Source: Lachnospiraceae bacterium
GTDB lineage: Bacteria; Bacillota; Clostridia; Lachnospirales; Lachnospiraceae
Direction of reading: 5' to 3'
NCBI GenBank assembly: GCA_014804785.1
Contig: JAAUZD010000027.1
Span: forward strand, 4,527 to 55,607
Length of the DNA stretch: 51,081 nt
Both the position numbers and the translations under genes were made by a program. Of the stretch, positions 25,212 to 34,538 are shown piece after piece. The notes below the pieces were generated by a model. The model was not told the origin of the DNA. It searched no databases and saw only the letters and a list, made by a program, of their open reading frames with translations. The stretch's first letter is position 1. Every line of letters begins with the position of its first letter.

Positions 25212-26594
25212 ATGAGTGAAAAACTTACAGAGGCTGAAATCAGTATGGTGCTGGATACATTTATGTATCTGGATTATAAAGAGGCGCGCGACGGAACTTC
25301 CTTAAATACAATTCTTAAGGATTTGGAAAATCTTGCGGACTATGGAGGCGGTGGTGTTCATTATGGGGAATATACCGTGCTTAAAAAAGCGGCTGAAAAT
25401 GAAGAGATAGGAAGCCTTATCATCACCTGTCAGAGCGTCAATATGGGATATGATACGGGCACCTGTGCCTGTACCTTTATGACGCCGGACGAAAGCAGTA
25501 TCTACGTGGTTTATCGCGGCACCGGCGACGGGGAGTGGCCGGATAATGGAATCGGTATGACCAGCGCCTCTACCACACAGCAGGAAAGGGCACTTTCTTA
25601 TTTTGAACAGGTGGTAGAGACGCTGGACATCAAGGACAGTCAGAGGCTGATTGTGACAGGACACTCTAAAGGGGGAAACAAGGCGCAGTTCGTGGCAATG
25701 GAAACAAAATACAGCGGGATTCTTGATGTGTGCTATTCGGTGGACGGACAGGGATTTTCAGAGAAGGCCATAGAAGAATGGAAAGAAAGATATGGAGAAA
25801 AGGGATACAGAAGCAGGACAGAGAAACTTTATGGTATTCACGGGGAAAATGATTATGTCAGTGCTCTTGGAAATTCAATCATCCCGAAAGACCATATCAG
25901 ATACGTTGAAACTCCGGTAGAAAAGAACAATTTTGCAGGCTATCATGACATTAAATACATGTTTGCTTCTCTCATTTATGATGAAAATGACGGAAGCTGC
26001 ATAACTGTTTTTAATGGCAGGAAGAACCGGGATGTGGGAAGGCGGGGAGAACTTGGAAATTATGCTGCCCTGCTTTCCGCTGGGGTTATGGAACTGCCGT
26101 CGAAAAACCGGGATGGCTGTGCCGCGGTCATTATGCATCTAATGGAGGTGTCAGACGGGCAAAAAAAGGGCATAAACGGAGAAAGATTGAAACTCACGGA
26201 TTTGAAAGATTTTACGCTCCAGGGGATTCCTATCATCGCACAAAGTCTGTTTGAAGAGGAGGGGAGGGAACTTTTGAAATCCTATTTGAGCGGGGACGTG
26301 CAATTAGGAAGATCTTCTTTTGAGGTTACTCTTCAGGTGAATTATCAGGTCCTTTTAGGACAGGCGAAGGCGCTGGATCAGGCGGCAGTGCATGTGTGGA
26401 AGCTTCTGGAAGAAATGAAGGAAATGTCCTGCAAGGTTCCAAAGTATATGAAAAACGGTGATATCTTTTGCCGCAGGTTGGAGCGAACGGTAAGTGAAGT
26501 GGAGGAATGGTATAAAAAGCTGCAGAAAGCGGTCTGTATACAGGAAAATATTGCTAAGAGCTATCAAAAATGGGATGAAATGGAGACGATTTAA
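25212..26594 (+). CDS. Lipase-like (Mbeg1/DUF2974-type) putative T7SS effector
   Basis: A 460-residue protein. The N-terminal ~300 residues form an alpha/beta hydrolase of the DUF2974/Mbeg1-like class: GHSKGGNKAQ holds nucleophile Ser152, HGENDYVSALG offers Asp214 and the YHDIKYM segment offers His245 as a plausible triad. The C-terminal ~120 residues are helical and contain spaced Trp residues (VHVWKLLEEMKEM, VEEWYKKLQKA), resembling an LXG/WXG-like targeting domain placed at the end. A toxin-first, targeting-last order is known from the staphylococcal lipase effector TslA. No signal peptide is seen. AAGGGGG precedes the ATG. No clear immunity gene follows. Inference: a phospholipase-type effector. 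Confidence 0.75.
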   Translation: MSEKLTEAEISMVLDTFMYLDYKEARDGTSLNTILKDLENLADYGGGGVHYGEYTVLKKAAENEEIGSLIITCQSVNMGYDTGTCACTFMTPDESSIYVVYRGTGDGEWPDNGIGMTSASTTQQERALSYFEQVVETLDIKDSQRLIVTGHSKGGNKAQFVAMETKYSGILDVCYSVDGQGFSEKAIEEWKERYGEKGYRSRTEKLYGIHGENDYVSALGNSIIPKDHIRYVETPVEKNNFAGYHDIKYMFASLIYDENDGSCITVFNGRKNRDVGRRGELGNYAALLSAGVMELPSKNRDGCAAVIMHLMEVSDGQKKGINGERLKLTDLKDFTLQGIPIIAQSLFEEEGRELLKSYLSGDVQLGRSSFEVTLQVNYQVLLGQAKALDQAAVHVWKLLEEMKEMSCKVPKYMKNGDIFCRRLERTVSEVEEWYKKLQKAVCIQENIAKSYQKWDEMETI

Positions 26595-26669
26595 GGCGTT
26601 TTTGCTTTGTGCCGCTTTTTCATCAAGAATCTGATGCCGATAATAGTCGAATCTGTGACCAGAAATTAA

Positions 26670-26698
26670 TTGACATTTAAATTGAAAAATGATAACTT
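26670..26698 (+). promoter_or_regulatory. Promoter of the signalling operon
   Basis: A consensus TTGACA and a weaker TAACTT are spaced by 17 bases, about 40 bases before the first response-regulator gene. Confidence 0.6.
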
Positions 26699-26737
26699 AA
26701 TTTATAGAGGAAAATACTATTTAGATGAGGAGACGTT

Positions 26738-27823
26738 ATGCATAAACAGCAGATATTAATTGTTGATGATGAAGAAATAAACCGCGTGATTTTAAGAGGC
26801 TTATTTCAGGATGAGTATCAGATTGTTGAAGCAGGAAACGGACAGGAAGCAATCGAACAGATTGAGAAGAATCAGAATATTGTACTTATCCTGCTGGATA
26901 TTGTTATGCCGGTTATGAATGGCTTCGGAGTGCTGGACTATATGAGGAGTCATGAACTGCTGGAAAAGATTCCTGTCATACTTATCACTGGCGAAACGGT
27001 TATAGACAGTGATGATCAGGCATATGCCTACGGTGTGGCTGATGTAATGCATAAGCCATTCTATCCTCATATTGTGAAGCGAAGAGGAAAGAATATCATT
27101 GAATTATATCAGAATAAGCATCATATGCAGGAGCGGTTAAAGGAGCAGGAAGACGCGATCAGAGCGCAGGAACAGAAGATTCGTGAGAGCAATGAATTCA
27201 TGATAGACGCCCTTAGTTCCGTTGTGGAATTCAGAAGCCTTGAAACGGGTGAGCATATCAGGCGTATTAAATATTTTACAAGAATACTGCTGAAGTATCT
27301 TATGAAATATTTCCCTAAATATGGACTGACACCGGTGCAGGTGGATGAGATTGCCAGGGCATCTGCTTTACATGATATAGGGAAGATAGGAATTCCAGAT
27401 TCCATCCTGCTAAAGCCGGCACGCCTTACACCGGAAGAGTTTGAGGTCATGAAGACCCACACGACGATAGGCTGTGATGTTCTTGAGAGGTTCCGTGAAA
27501 AGCAGACAGATGAATTTTACAGGTACTGTTATGATATCTGCCGTTACCACCATGAGAGATGGGATGGAAATGGATATCCGGATCATCTGGTAGGAGATCA
27601 AATTCCAATTAGTGCACATATTGTTGCTATTGCGGATGTTTATGACGCACTGGTAAGCCCCAGGGTATATAAGAGTATTTACGCCAACAACATAGCATAT
27701 GATATGATTATGAGTGGCGAATGTGGACAGTTTTCACCTGATGTATTAGAATGTTTCGCGCTTGCCAAGCAAGATTTCTTCAATATTGTAGAAGTGATTA
27801 AAATGTTTGATTTTTCGTCATGA
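26738..27823 (+). CDS. Response regulator with HD-GYP domain
   Basis: A 361-residue protein with an N-terminal receiver (phosphoacceptor Asp54 in LILLDIVMPVMNG), a coiled-coil linker (MQERLKEQEDAIRAQEQKI) and a complete HD-GYP domain: HDIGKIGIPDSILLKP (His212, Asp213) and HHERWDGNGYP. Such proteins hydrolyse cyclic di-GMP under control of receiver phosphorylation. It opens the long operon that contains CheR, CheB, CheA, CheW and chemoreceptors, so its kinase could be CheA or the PAS kinase that follows. A hairpin follows the stop codon and may reduce transcription into the next gene. Confidence 0.93.
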   Translation: MHKQQILIVDDEEINRVILRGLFQDEYQIVEAGNGQEAIEQIEKNQNIVLILLDIVMPVMNGFGVLDYMRSHELLEKIPVILITGETVIDSDDQAYAYGVADVMHKPFYPHIVKRRGKNIIELYQNKHHMQERLKEQEDAIRAQEQKIRESNEFMIDALSSVVEFRSLETGEHIRRIKYFTRILLKYLMKYFPKYGLTPVQVDEIARASALHDIGKIGIPDSILLKPARLTPEEFEVMKTHTTIGCDVLERFREKQTDEFYRYCYDICRYHHERWDGNGYPDHLVGDQIPISAHIVAIADVYDALVSPRVYKSIYANNIAYDMIMSGECGQFSPDVLECFALAKQDFFNIVEVIKMFDFSS

Positions 27824-27834
27824 AACAGATAGCG

Positions 27835-27859
27835 GGCAGCAAAAAATATTTTTGCTGCC
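27835..27859 (+). terminator. Intra-operon terminator or attenuator hairpin
   Basis: A perfect 11-bp stem (GGCAGCAAAAA / TTTTTGCTGCC) with a 3-base loop is followed by TTATTTC, 28 bases before the kinase start codon. Confidence 0.7.
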
Positions 27860-27887
27860 TTATTTCTTGTGTCTTGGGAGGAAGAAA

Positions 27888-29342
27888 ATGGAGCAAAAGG
27901 AAAACAGTACAAACACTGACATATTTCCCATTGGAATATTTCCTGTAGAAGATGCTTTGGAAATGGTTCTGATGTTCAATCAGACAGGTGAAATCTCTTA
28001 TGCAAATGAGACGGTTAGACAGAAATTGGAATATGACAAGGATTTATGCGGCAGGCATATCAGTGTCGTTTTTCCCAATACTTTCCGTGCAGCAGAAGAT
28101 GATTTTGATATGGAGCATTTTGAATTGGGAATCCTGCAGAACCTTGTAGCATACCGTAAGAATACAACTTGTTTCCCGGTAGAGGCGAGAATCATAAAAA
28201 GCGAAATCTGCCCTGAAATGTATATCTGCATGGCAACTGATATACTAGAAAAGGAATACCTTGGCAGAGAAATAGAAAGAATTAAGCAGGAATCACAGGA
28301 AGCGATGAAAGTGAAGTCTGAATTTGTTGCAAATGTGACGCACGAACTTCGCACACCGGTTAACGGGGTGCTGGGAAATGTCAGGGAACTGCTTGAAAGG
28401 GAACTGGATGAAGGCACGGAGAAATCATTACGCGTGATAGAACGTTGCTGTGATGATATGAACAAGATTATCAATAATATTCTTGATTTTTCAAAGTTGG
28501 AGGCAGGAAAGTTCAATCTGGAACCGCGCAAGTTTCAGTTCAGAAATATGCTGGAGTATGTAAAGGCAAATCATATCAATAAGATTACAGAAAAGGGGCT
28601 GGATTTTTTTATGACAGTGTCCCCCCAGATTCCGGAATATATTATTGGCGATGAATTGCGGATTGTGCAGGTTCTCAATAATCTCTTGTCTAATGCGCAG
28701 AAATTTACTTCATGGGGCAAGATTACCCTGGAGGTATTCAGGACGGCACAGGTAAATGATAAGATAGAATTGTTCTTTATTGTATCGGATACAGGCATCG
28801 GAATCGATGCAGGAGACAGAAATAAATTGTTTCAAAGTTTTTCCCAGGTAGACGCGTCCATTTCCAGAAAATATGGCGGTACAGGTCTGGGGCTGAACAT
28901 TTGTAAGCAACTCGTAGAATTAATGGGTGGCAGGATTGATGTGGAGAGTGAGAAGAACAGGGGAAGCAATTTCACCTTTTCGATATGGGTAGGTGTCGGC
29001 GAAGGAGAGGAAGCTGTTCTGCAGCGACCTGACGATGTCAAGAATTCAATGACTTTCGCATCACCCGAAGACGCTTCTGATGGTGGAAATCTGGAAAATG
29101 TCAGGAAGTATGGAACACAGGATAACCAGGAAAACTTAAGAAAAACCCTTTCAAAACTGATTCTATGTGTGGAAATGGAAAATTGGGAAAAGGCAGAGAT
29201 GTTCATGGAAACAATTAGGCAGTTGACGGAAGAAGCACCGTGGGAGGTAAAGCGTATAGCGCTTAGACTGAAAATGGCGATTCAAAAAGAAAATTATGAA
29301 AAGGTAACTGCTGAGTTTGAAGCACTGAATCGTTTCTTATGA
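27888..29342 (+). CDS. PAS-domain sensor histidine kinase
   Basis: A 484-residue soluble kinase without membrane segments. PAS-like sensor: residues ~20-130 (MVLMFNQTGEISYANE). HisKA: FVANVTHELRTPVNG with His152. HATPase_c: N-box RIVQVLNNLLSNAQKF, G1 DTGIGID, G2 GGTGLGLNICKQL. A C-terminal tail of about 110 residues is helical (KLILCVEMENWEKAEMFMET) and may be a partner-binding or Hpt-like region, but no phosphorylatable His is apparent. GGGAGGAAG precedes the ATG at 27888. It lies between two receiver-HD-GYP genes, which are its likely phosphorylation targets. Confidence 0.9.
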   Translation: MEQKENSTNTDIFPIGIFPVEDALEMVLMFNQTGEISYANETVRQKLEYDKDLCGRHISVVFPNTFRAAEDDFDMEHFELGILQNLVAYRKNTTCFPVEARIIKSEICPEMYICMATDILEKEYLGREIERIKQESQEAMKVKSEFVANVTHELRTPVNGVLGNVRELLERELDEGTEKSLRVIERCCDDMNKIINNILDFSKLEAGKFNLEPRKFQFRNMLEYVKANHINKITEKGLDFFMTVSPQIPEYIIGDELRIVQVLNNLLSNAQKFTSWGKITLEVFRTAQVNDKIELFFIVSDTGIGIDAGDRNKLFQSFSQVDASISRKYGGTGLGLNICKQLVELMGGRIDVESEKNRGSNFTFSIWVGVGEGEEAVLQRPDDVKNSMTFASPEDASDGGNLENVRKYGTQDNQENLRKTLSKLILCVEMENWEKAEMFMETIRQLTEEAPWEVKRIALRLKMAIQKENYEKVTAEFEALNRFL

Positions 29343-29360
29343 TTGAAGGGAGAGGTGTAT

Positions 29361-30422
29361 ATGAACTACAAAGATACAGCCCCTGGTAAGGCAAAAATTC
29401 TTATTGTGGATGATGTGGAAATGAACAGAGTCATCCTGGAGGAGATTATAAAGAATATGGGGGAATATCCCCTCTTGGCGGAAAGCGGAGAACAGGCTCT
29501 TGATATTATGAAGGTCGGACCGCCTCAGCTGGTTCTGACTGATATTTCCATGCCGGGGATGGACGGATATGAGCTTTGCCGGATATTAAAGAAAAATGAA
29601 GAGACGAAGAATATCCCGGTCATTTTTATTTCAGCATTTGATGACCCTGTGGATATTATAGAGGGATTTTCGTTAGGAGGCGAAGATTATATTACCAAAC
29701 CATTCATACCGGAAGTGGTGCAGGCAAGAGTCGGTGTTCATCTCCGGCTTCACGAGGCAAAGCGGGAACTGATGGAAATGAACAGAAAACTTCAGGTTTC
29801 TGTCAGTGAACAGTTGAAACAGATTGAATCGGAGAAGAAAAATATACTGTATGCCATGGCAAATATAGCAGCCCAGAACTCGGATTATGATAGGAAGCAT
29901 ATGGAACGTCTGGGACATAACTGCATGATTCTTGCACAGGGGATGCAGCTTTCGCCGTTATTCGAGAATCAGATTTCCGACACTTATATTGATACGATAG
30001 AGTTGGCGGCACCGCTTTGTGACATAGGAAACATTGGTATTTCAAAGGAAGTTCTGCAAAAGAAGACGAAGCTGACTGACGAGGAAGAAGCGATTGTTCA
30101 AAATCATACGAATATTGGCGCAGATTTGTTACGCGATTTGCATGTCAATAACGATTATAATGATTTTATAAGTACCTCTGTGGATATTGCCAGATATCAC
30201 CATGAAAACTGGGATGGAACCGGTTATCCGGAGGGATTATCCCATGAGAAGATTCCTCTTGCTGCGCAGATTGTTTCCATAATGGAAAGATATTGCACGC
30301 TGACCGGAGAGGGAGGGTGCCACAGAGAGGAAGCACTCGAAATTATGAGAGGAGAATCCGGTATAAAATATAATCCGGACATTTTTAAGATTTGTTGTAA
30401 AATATCGCGCCAATTTTGTTGA
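29361..30422 (+). CDS. Response regulator with degenerate HD-GYP domain
   Basis: A 353-residue protein with a full receiver (phosphoacceptor Asp61 in LVLTDISMPGMDG), a coiled-coil linker and an HD-GYP fold. The metal-binding HDxGK motif reads CDIGNIG: His is Cys220 and Lys is Asn224. Later motifs survive (NHTNIGADLL, HHENWDGTGYP). Loss of the HD histidine should cripple cyclic di-GMP hydrolysis, so it may act as a binding-only effector or a regulator of its intact paralogue encoded two genes upstream. The ATG at 29361 follows GGGAGAGG; a TTG six codons earlier is less suitable. Stop to cheR start is 37 bases. Confidence 0.85.
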   Translation: MNYKDTAPGKAKILIVDDVEMNRVILEEIIKNMGEYPLLAESGEQALDIMKVGPPQLVLTDISMPGMDGYELCRILKKNEETKNIPVIFISAFDDPVDIIEGFSLGGEDYITKPFIPEVVQARVGVHLRLHEAKRELMEMNRKLQVSVSEQLKQIESEKKNILYAMANIAAQNSDYDRKHMERLGHNCMILAQGMQLSPLFENQISDTYIDTIELAAPLCDIGNIGISKEVLQKKTKLTDEEEAIVQNHTNIGADLLRDLHVNNDYNDFISTSVDIARYHHENWDGTGYPEGLSHEKIPLAAQIVSIMERYCTLTGEGGCHREEALEIMRGESGIKYNPDIFKICCKISRQFC

Positions 30423-30459
30423 GCATAAAAATTTTTTATTGTGACGGGAGGAAGGAAAG

Positions 30460-31287
30460 TTGATTACAGATGAAGAATTTATAAGAATCTCAACTTTTGT
30501 GAAACAGCGTTATGGTATTGATTTAAGCCAGAAGAAAGTAATTGTAAATGGGCGTTTGGAGAATTACCTGAAACGAAAAGGAATGAAAAATTTCCACGAA
30601 TTCATGGATGCAGTCGAAAGTGATAAGAGTGGGAATGAAGAAAGAATGTTGGTTAATTATCTGACCACCAATCATACATATTTTATGAGGGAGTTTGAGC
30701 ATTTTGACTTTTTTAAGGGAGTGGTACTGCCTTGGCTGAAAACAAAGGAAAGCAGGAATAAGGATCTGCGCATATGGTGCGGCGCAGCTTCCACAGGCGA
30801 GGAACCTTATATGATTGCCATGGTGCTGGCGGATTTTTTTGGTCTGGAGCGAAATCAATGGGACACTAAGGTACTTGCTACGGATATTTCAACCAAAGTA
30901 TTGCAGCAGGCGATGGCTGGTGTTTATACGGCAGAACAGCTGAAAAATGTGCCTGATCAATGGAAAAGGCATTTTTTCCAAGCAATTAATGGAGGCGCTC
31001 AATATCAGGCAAAAGAGGAATTAAAAAAGGAAGTTATTTTCCGGCAGTTTAATTTGATGGATCCCTTTCCGTTTAAAAGAAAAATGCACACTATATTTTT
31101 GCGTAATGTTATGATATATTTTGATGAGAAGACTAAGCAGGAACTGGTCCAGAAAGTGTATGATGCTTTAGAACCGGGCGGCTATCTGTTTATTGGAACG
31201 ACGGAAACCCTAGATCGAAGCAACACACCTTTCCAGATTATCCAGCCATCGATTTTCCGGAAAGGGGAGGGAGGAATTAAGGTATGA
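30460..31287 (+). CDS. cheR: Chemotaxis protein methyltransferase CheR
   Basis: A 275-residue SAM-dependent methyltransferase that methylates glutamates of chemoreceptors. It has the N-terminal all-alpha CheR_N domain (FVKQRYGIDLSQKKV), the MLVNYLTTNHTYFMRE receptor-contact segment, the SAM-binding IWCGAASTGEEPYMIA and the late motif FLRNVMIYFDE. The start is TTG with GGGAGGAAGG upstream. It overlaps cheB by ATGA. It acts on the two chemoreceptors encoded downstream. Confidence 0.95.
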   Translation: MITDEEFIRISTFVKQRYGIDLSQKKVIVNGRLENYLKRKGMKNFHEFMDAVESDKSGNEERMLVNYLTTNHTYFMREFEHFDFFKGVVLPWLKTKESRNKDLRIWCGAASTGEEPYMIAMVLADFFGLERNQWDTKVLATDISTKVLQQAMAGVYTAEQLKNVPDQWKRHFFQAINGGAQYQAKEELKKEVIFRQFNLMDPFPFKRKMHTIFLRNVMIYFDEKTKQELVQKVYDALEPGGYLFIGTTETLDRSNTPFQIIQPSIFRKGEGGIKV

Positions 31288-32312
31288 TGCCAATCAAAGT
31301 TTTGGTTGTAGAGGATTCTATTGTATTTAGGGAACTGCTGGTTCAGAATCTGAACAAAGATCCTGCCATAAAGGTGGTGGCAACTGCAAGAGATCCTTTT
31401 GAGGCGAGGGACGCCATTCTGGCCCACAAGCCGGACGTTATGACTTTGGATGTAGAACTTCCCAGAATGAGTGGAATCGAATTTCTGCGCAAACTGATGC
31501 CGCAATATCCGCTTCCAGTGGTGGTAATCAGTTCTCTTAGCGAGAAGGTGTTTGATGCGATGAACGCGGGAGCTGTTGATTTTGTGGCAAAACCTGCGGT
31601 GTCAAACCGTGCGCAGCTGGAGGATTTTATCAAAAATGAACTTCTGGTAAAAATCAAGATCGCATCTACTGCTAAAATCAGTAATATCAAGAAGGTAGTC
31701 ATGAATCAGGAACAGCAGCATCTTGATGTCAAGACCAATAATCTGATTGTTGCAATCGGCGCTTCCACAGGAGGCACGGAGGCAATCTTTGAAGTTGCAA
31801 AGGATTTTGGAACAGACATTCCTGGAGTGGTGGTAGTGCAGCATATGCCTCCAGGATTTACATCAATGTATGCAAAAAGGCTGAATGACCAGTGTCGGAT
31901 TCAGGTAAAAGAAGCAGAGACAGGGGACCGGGTATTGCCGGGACATATGCTGATTGCTCCAGGAGGAGACAGGCATATGAGACTGCTGAAGGTAAACGGG
32001 GTTTATCAGGTGGAATGTAAGGCTGGTCCCAGAGTAAATGGTCACTGCCCGTCTGTAGATGTATTGTTTGATTCTGTTGCCAAGTCCGCAGGCGCAAATG
32101 CGGTGGGGATCATATTGACCGGTATGGGAGGTGACGGCGCAAAAGGACTTCTGGAGATGAGGAAGGCCGGAGCCAGAACCATTGGGCAGGATGAATCCAC
32201 CTGTGTGGTATATGGAATGCCAAAGGTTGCGTATGATATTGGAGCGGTGGAACGACAGGAAAAACTATCGGACATTGCGAAAAGGACATATGCAGTTTTA
32301 AATAAAATGTAA
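31284..32312 (+). CDS. cheB: Protein-glutamate methylesterase CheB
   Basis: A 342-residue protein with a receiver (Asp56 in VMTLDVELPRMSG) and the CheB methylesterase domain: IGASTGGTEAI holds the catalytic Ser, VVQHMPPGFT the catalytic His and TGMGGDGAKGL the catalytic Asp. The linker of about 45 residues is normal. It removes methyl groups from chemoreceptors after phosphorylation by CheA. It is coupled to cheR by an ATGA overlap and sits 37 bases before cheA. Confidence 0.96.
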   Translation: MMPIKVLVVEDSIVFRELLVQNLNKDPAIKVVATARDPFEARDAILAHKPDVMTLDVELPRMSGIEFLRKLMPQYPLPVVVISSLSEKVFDAMNAGAVDFVAKPAVSNRAQLEDFIKNELLVKIKIASTAKISNIKKVVMNQEQQHLDVKTNNLIVAIGASTGGTEAIFEVAKDFGTDIPGVVVVQHMPPGFTSMYAKRLNDQCRIQVKEAETGDRVLPGHMLIAPGGDRHMRLLKVNGVYQVECKAGPRVNGHCPSVDVLFDSVAKSAGANAVGIILTGMGGDGAKGLLEMRKAGARTIGQDESTCVVYGMPKVAYDIGAVERQEKLSDIAKRTYAVLNKM

Positions 32313-32349
32313 AAGAAAAGTTATTAAAAATACAGGAAAGGAGTAGGAC

Positions 32350-34512
32350 ATGGCTGAAGAATTTAGTACAGATGGCATGCTGGACATTTACCTTTTTGAG
32401 AATGAACAGCTCCTTGAACAGCTTCAGGAAAGAGTTCTGGATCAGAAGGATGCAGACTGCTTTGATGAGGACAGCATAAATGAAATTTTCCGGACCATGC
32501 ATACCATTAAGGGATCTTCGGGTATCATGATGTTTGACAATATAACTGCTGTGTCACATAAGCTTGAGGATGTCTTTTATTATCTGAGAGAATCCCAGCC
32601 CCATCATGTGCCGCATCTGGAATTGGTAGAGCATGTTCTGGAAGTGCAGGACTTCATTTCAAATGAAATGGAAAAGATCCGGAATGGTGATCCGGTGGAC
32701 GGTGATGCGAGTGGGATTATTGCAGATCTTGACAAATTTTTAGAAAAAATCAAGAGCGCGGAGGCAGGCGAGGGGGCAGAGCCTGTGCCCGAAAATGTGC
32801 ACGAGGAGCCAAAGCAGTTTTATATAGCGCCCGTTGCCACAAGCGCCAGTCGTTTTTACAAGATTTATCTTACTTTTTATCCTGAAACGGAAATGGCAAA
32901 TGTGCATGCCTACAAGACGGTATATGCATTGAAGGAAATAGCCGAAGACCTGCTATATTCCCCAGACGATATCATTTCAGACGAGAGCAGCTCAGAAGTC
33001 ATTTTGGAAGATGGATTCAAGATTCTCCTTCAGGCTCAATGCAGTGAGGAGGAGATACGTGATATAATTGGACTGGGTTATGATGTCAAAAAGGTAGACG
33101 TTTTTGAATGTAAGGCAGAGGAATTCCTGCAAGGTTTTGATTTCGGTAATCAGGAAACACAGATCGAGTTGAAACCCGGCGCGGAGGAGATGGAGCCGCA
33201 AAAACAGGAACAGGCTGACAGCAAAGAGGAACCTCAAGAGGAAAAGAAACTTGAAAAACCCAAGATTGCACCGGGGGATTTTGTCATTAAGTCCAAGGAG
33301 CCTGGTAAGCAGAAGAAGCTGGCGAAGGACAAGCCCAAGGCAGAGAAGGCATCTTTCATCAGCGTAAATATAAGCAAGATGGATCAATTAATGGAATTGA
33401 TAGGAGAGCTAGTTATTTCCGAGTCGGTAGTATTGCAGAATCCTGATTTGAAGGTTCCGGGGTTAAATCTTAACAGCTTTAATAAAGCTGCAGCCCAGTT
33501 GTCAAAGATATCCACGGATCTGCAGAATGTCATCATGTCTATGCGGATGGTTCCGCTGACGAATACATTTCAGAAGATGAACAGAATTGTATTTGACGTA
33601 TCAAGAAAGCTGGGAAAAGATATAGAATTTGAAATGATAGGTGAGCACACGGAGGTAGATAAAAATATCATTGAGCATATTTCCGATCCTCTAATGCACC
33701 TGGTAAGAAATGCTGTTGACCATGGAATCGAGACGAACGCTGAGCGTGCTGAGAGCGGTAAACCGGATAAAGGTAAGGTTATCCTGTCGGCAAGAACTGA
33801 AGCCGGCAAAGTATGGATCAGCGTTGAGGATAATGGGAAGGGTCTTGACAGGGAGAAGATACTAGGCAAGGCGAGAAAGCAGGGATTGCTTGATGATAGC
33901 AAACCGGATTCGTCTTATACGGATAAAGAAGTGTATCAGTTTATTACGCTTCCGGGATTTTCTACGAATGAACAGGTTACTGAGTATTCTGGCAGAGGAG
34001 TAGGGATGGACGTGGTCGTTCAGAATATCCAGCAGATTGGCGGTACATTGGATATTGAAAGCACGCCGGGATTCGGCAGTATTATGAGTCTCAAGATTCC
34101 GCTTACGCTTGCTATTATTGATGGTATTGTGATGGAAACTGGCAATTCTTCTTTCGTACTGGAAACAGGCATGATCAAGGAGTTTGTACGAGTGAAGGAA
34201 GAGATGATGATTCATGAGCCGAATGGCGATGAGTACATCATGATACGTGGAGAATGTTTCCCTGTAATCCGGCTTGGAAAAAGGTATGGTATGACAGACT
34301 ATCAGGAAGCTGTGGAAGATGGAGTGATGCTGATTCTTGAGGTGGAAGATCGGAAAATCTGTCTTTTTGTTGATAAACTGATTGGTGAACAGGAAATCGT
34401 TGTTAAGCCGATTCCTTCTTACATCAAAAAGGTAAAAGGTTTATCCGGCTGTACACAGCTTGGTGATGGAAGCATTGCTTTAATATTAGATGCCGCTGGA
34501 CTTGTGGAATAA
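32350..34512 (+). CDS. cheA: Chemotaxis histidine kinase CheA (copy 1)
   Basis: A 720-residue CheA. P1/Hpt: RTMHTIKGSSG with phosphorylated His51. P2-like response-regulator docking region: ~150-265. A charged, Glu/Lys-rich linker follows. P3 dimerisation: FISVNISKMDQLMELIGELV. P4 kinase: N-box HLVRNAVDHGIET, G1 DNGKGLD, G2 GRGVGMDVV. P5 CheW-like domain at the C-terminus. AAAGGAGTAGGAC precedes the ATG. A second, highly similar cheA lies 4.7 kb downstream; both have exactly 720 codons. Confidence 0.96.
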   Translation: MAEEFSTDGMLDIYLFENEQLLEQLQERVLDQKDADCFDEDSINEIFRTMHTIKGSSGIMMFDNITAVSHKLEDVFYYLRESQPHHVPHLELVEHVLEVQDFISNEMEKIRNGDPVDGDASGIIADLDKFLEKIKSAEAGEGAEPVPENVHEEPKQFYIAPVATSASRFYKIYLTFYPETEMANVHAYKTVYALKEIAEDLLYSPDDIISDESSSEVILEDGFKILLQAQCSEEEIRDIIGLGYDVKKVDVFECKAEEFLQGFDFGNQETQIELKPGAEEMEPQKQEQADSKEEPQEEKKLEKPKIAPGDFVIKSKEPGKQKKLAKDKPKAEKASFISVNISKMDQLMELIGELVISESVVLQNPDLKVPGLNLNSFNKAAAQLSKISTDLQNVIMSMRMVPLTNTFQKMNRIVFDVSRKLGKDIEFEMIGEHTEVDKNIIEHISDPLMHLVRNAVDHGIETNAERAESGKPDKGKVILSARTEAGKVWISVEDNGKGLDREKILGKARKQGLLDDSKPDSSYTDKEVYQFITLPGFSTNEQVTEYSGRGVGMDVVVQNIQQIGGTLDIESTPGFGSIMSLKIPLTLAIIDGIVMETGNSSFVLETGMIKEFVRVKEEMMIHEPNGDEYIMIRGECFPVIRLGKRYGMTDYQEAVEDGVMLILEVEDRKICLFVDKLIGEQEIVVKPIPSYIKKVKGLSGCTQLGDGSIALILDAAGLVE

Positions 34513-34538
34513 AGCGGCGGAAAGGAATGGTAAAACAT

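Noticed and set aside
26595-26625. Terminator after the lipase gene
   Set aside because: Only a weak stem (AAGGCG with CGCTTT) around a long loop; not convincing although T-rich sequence is present.
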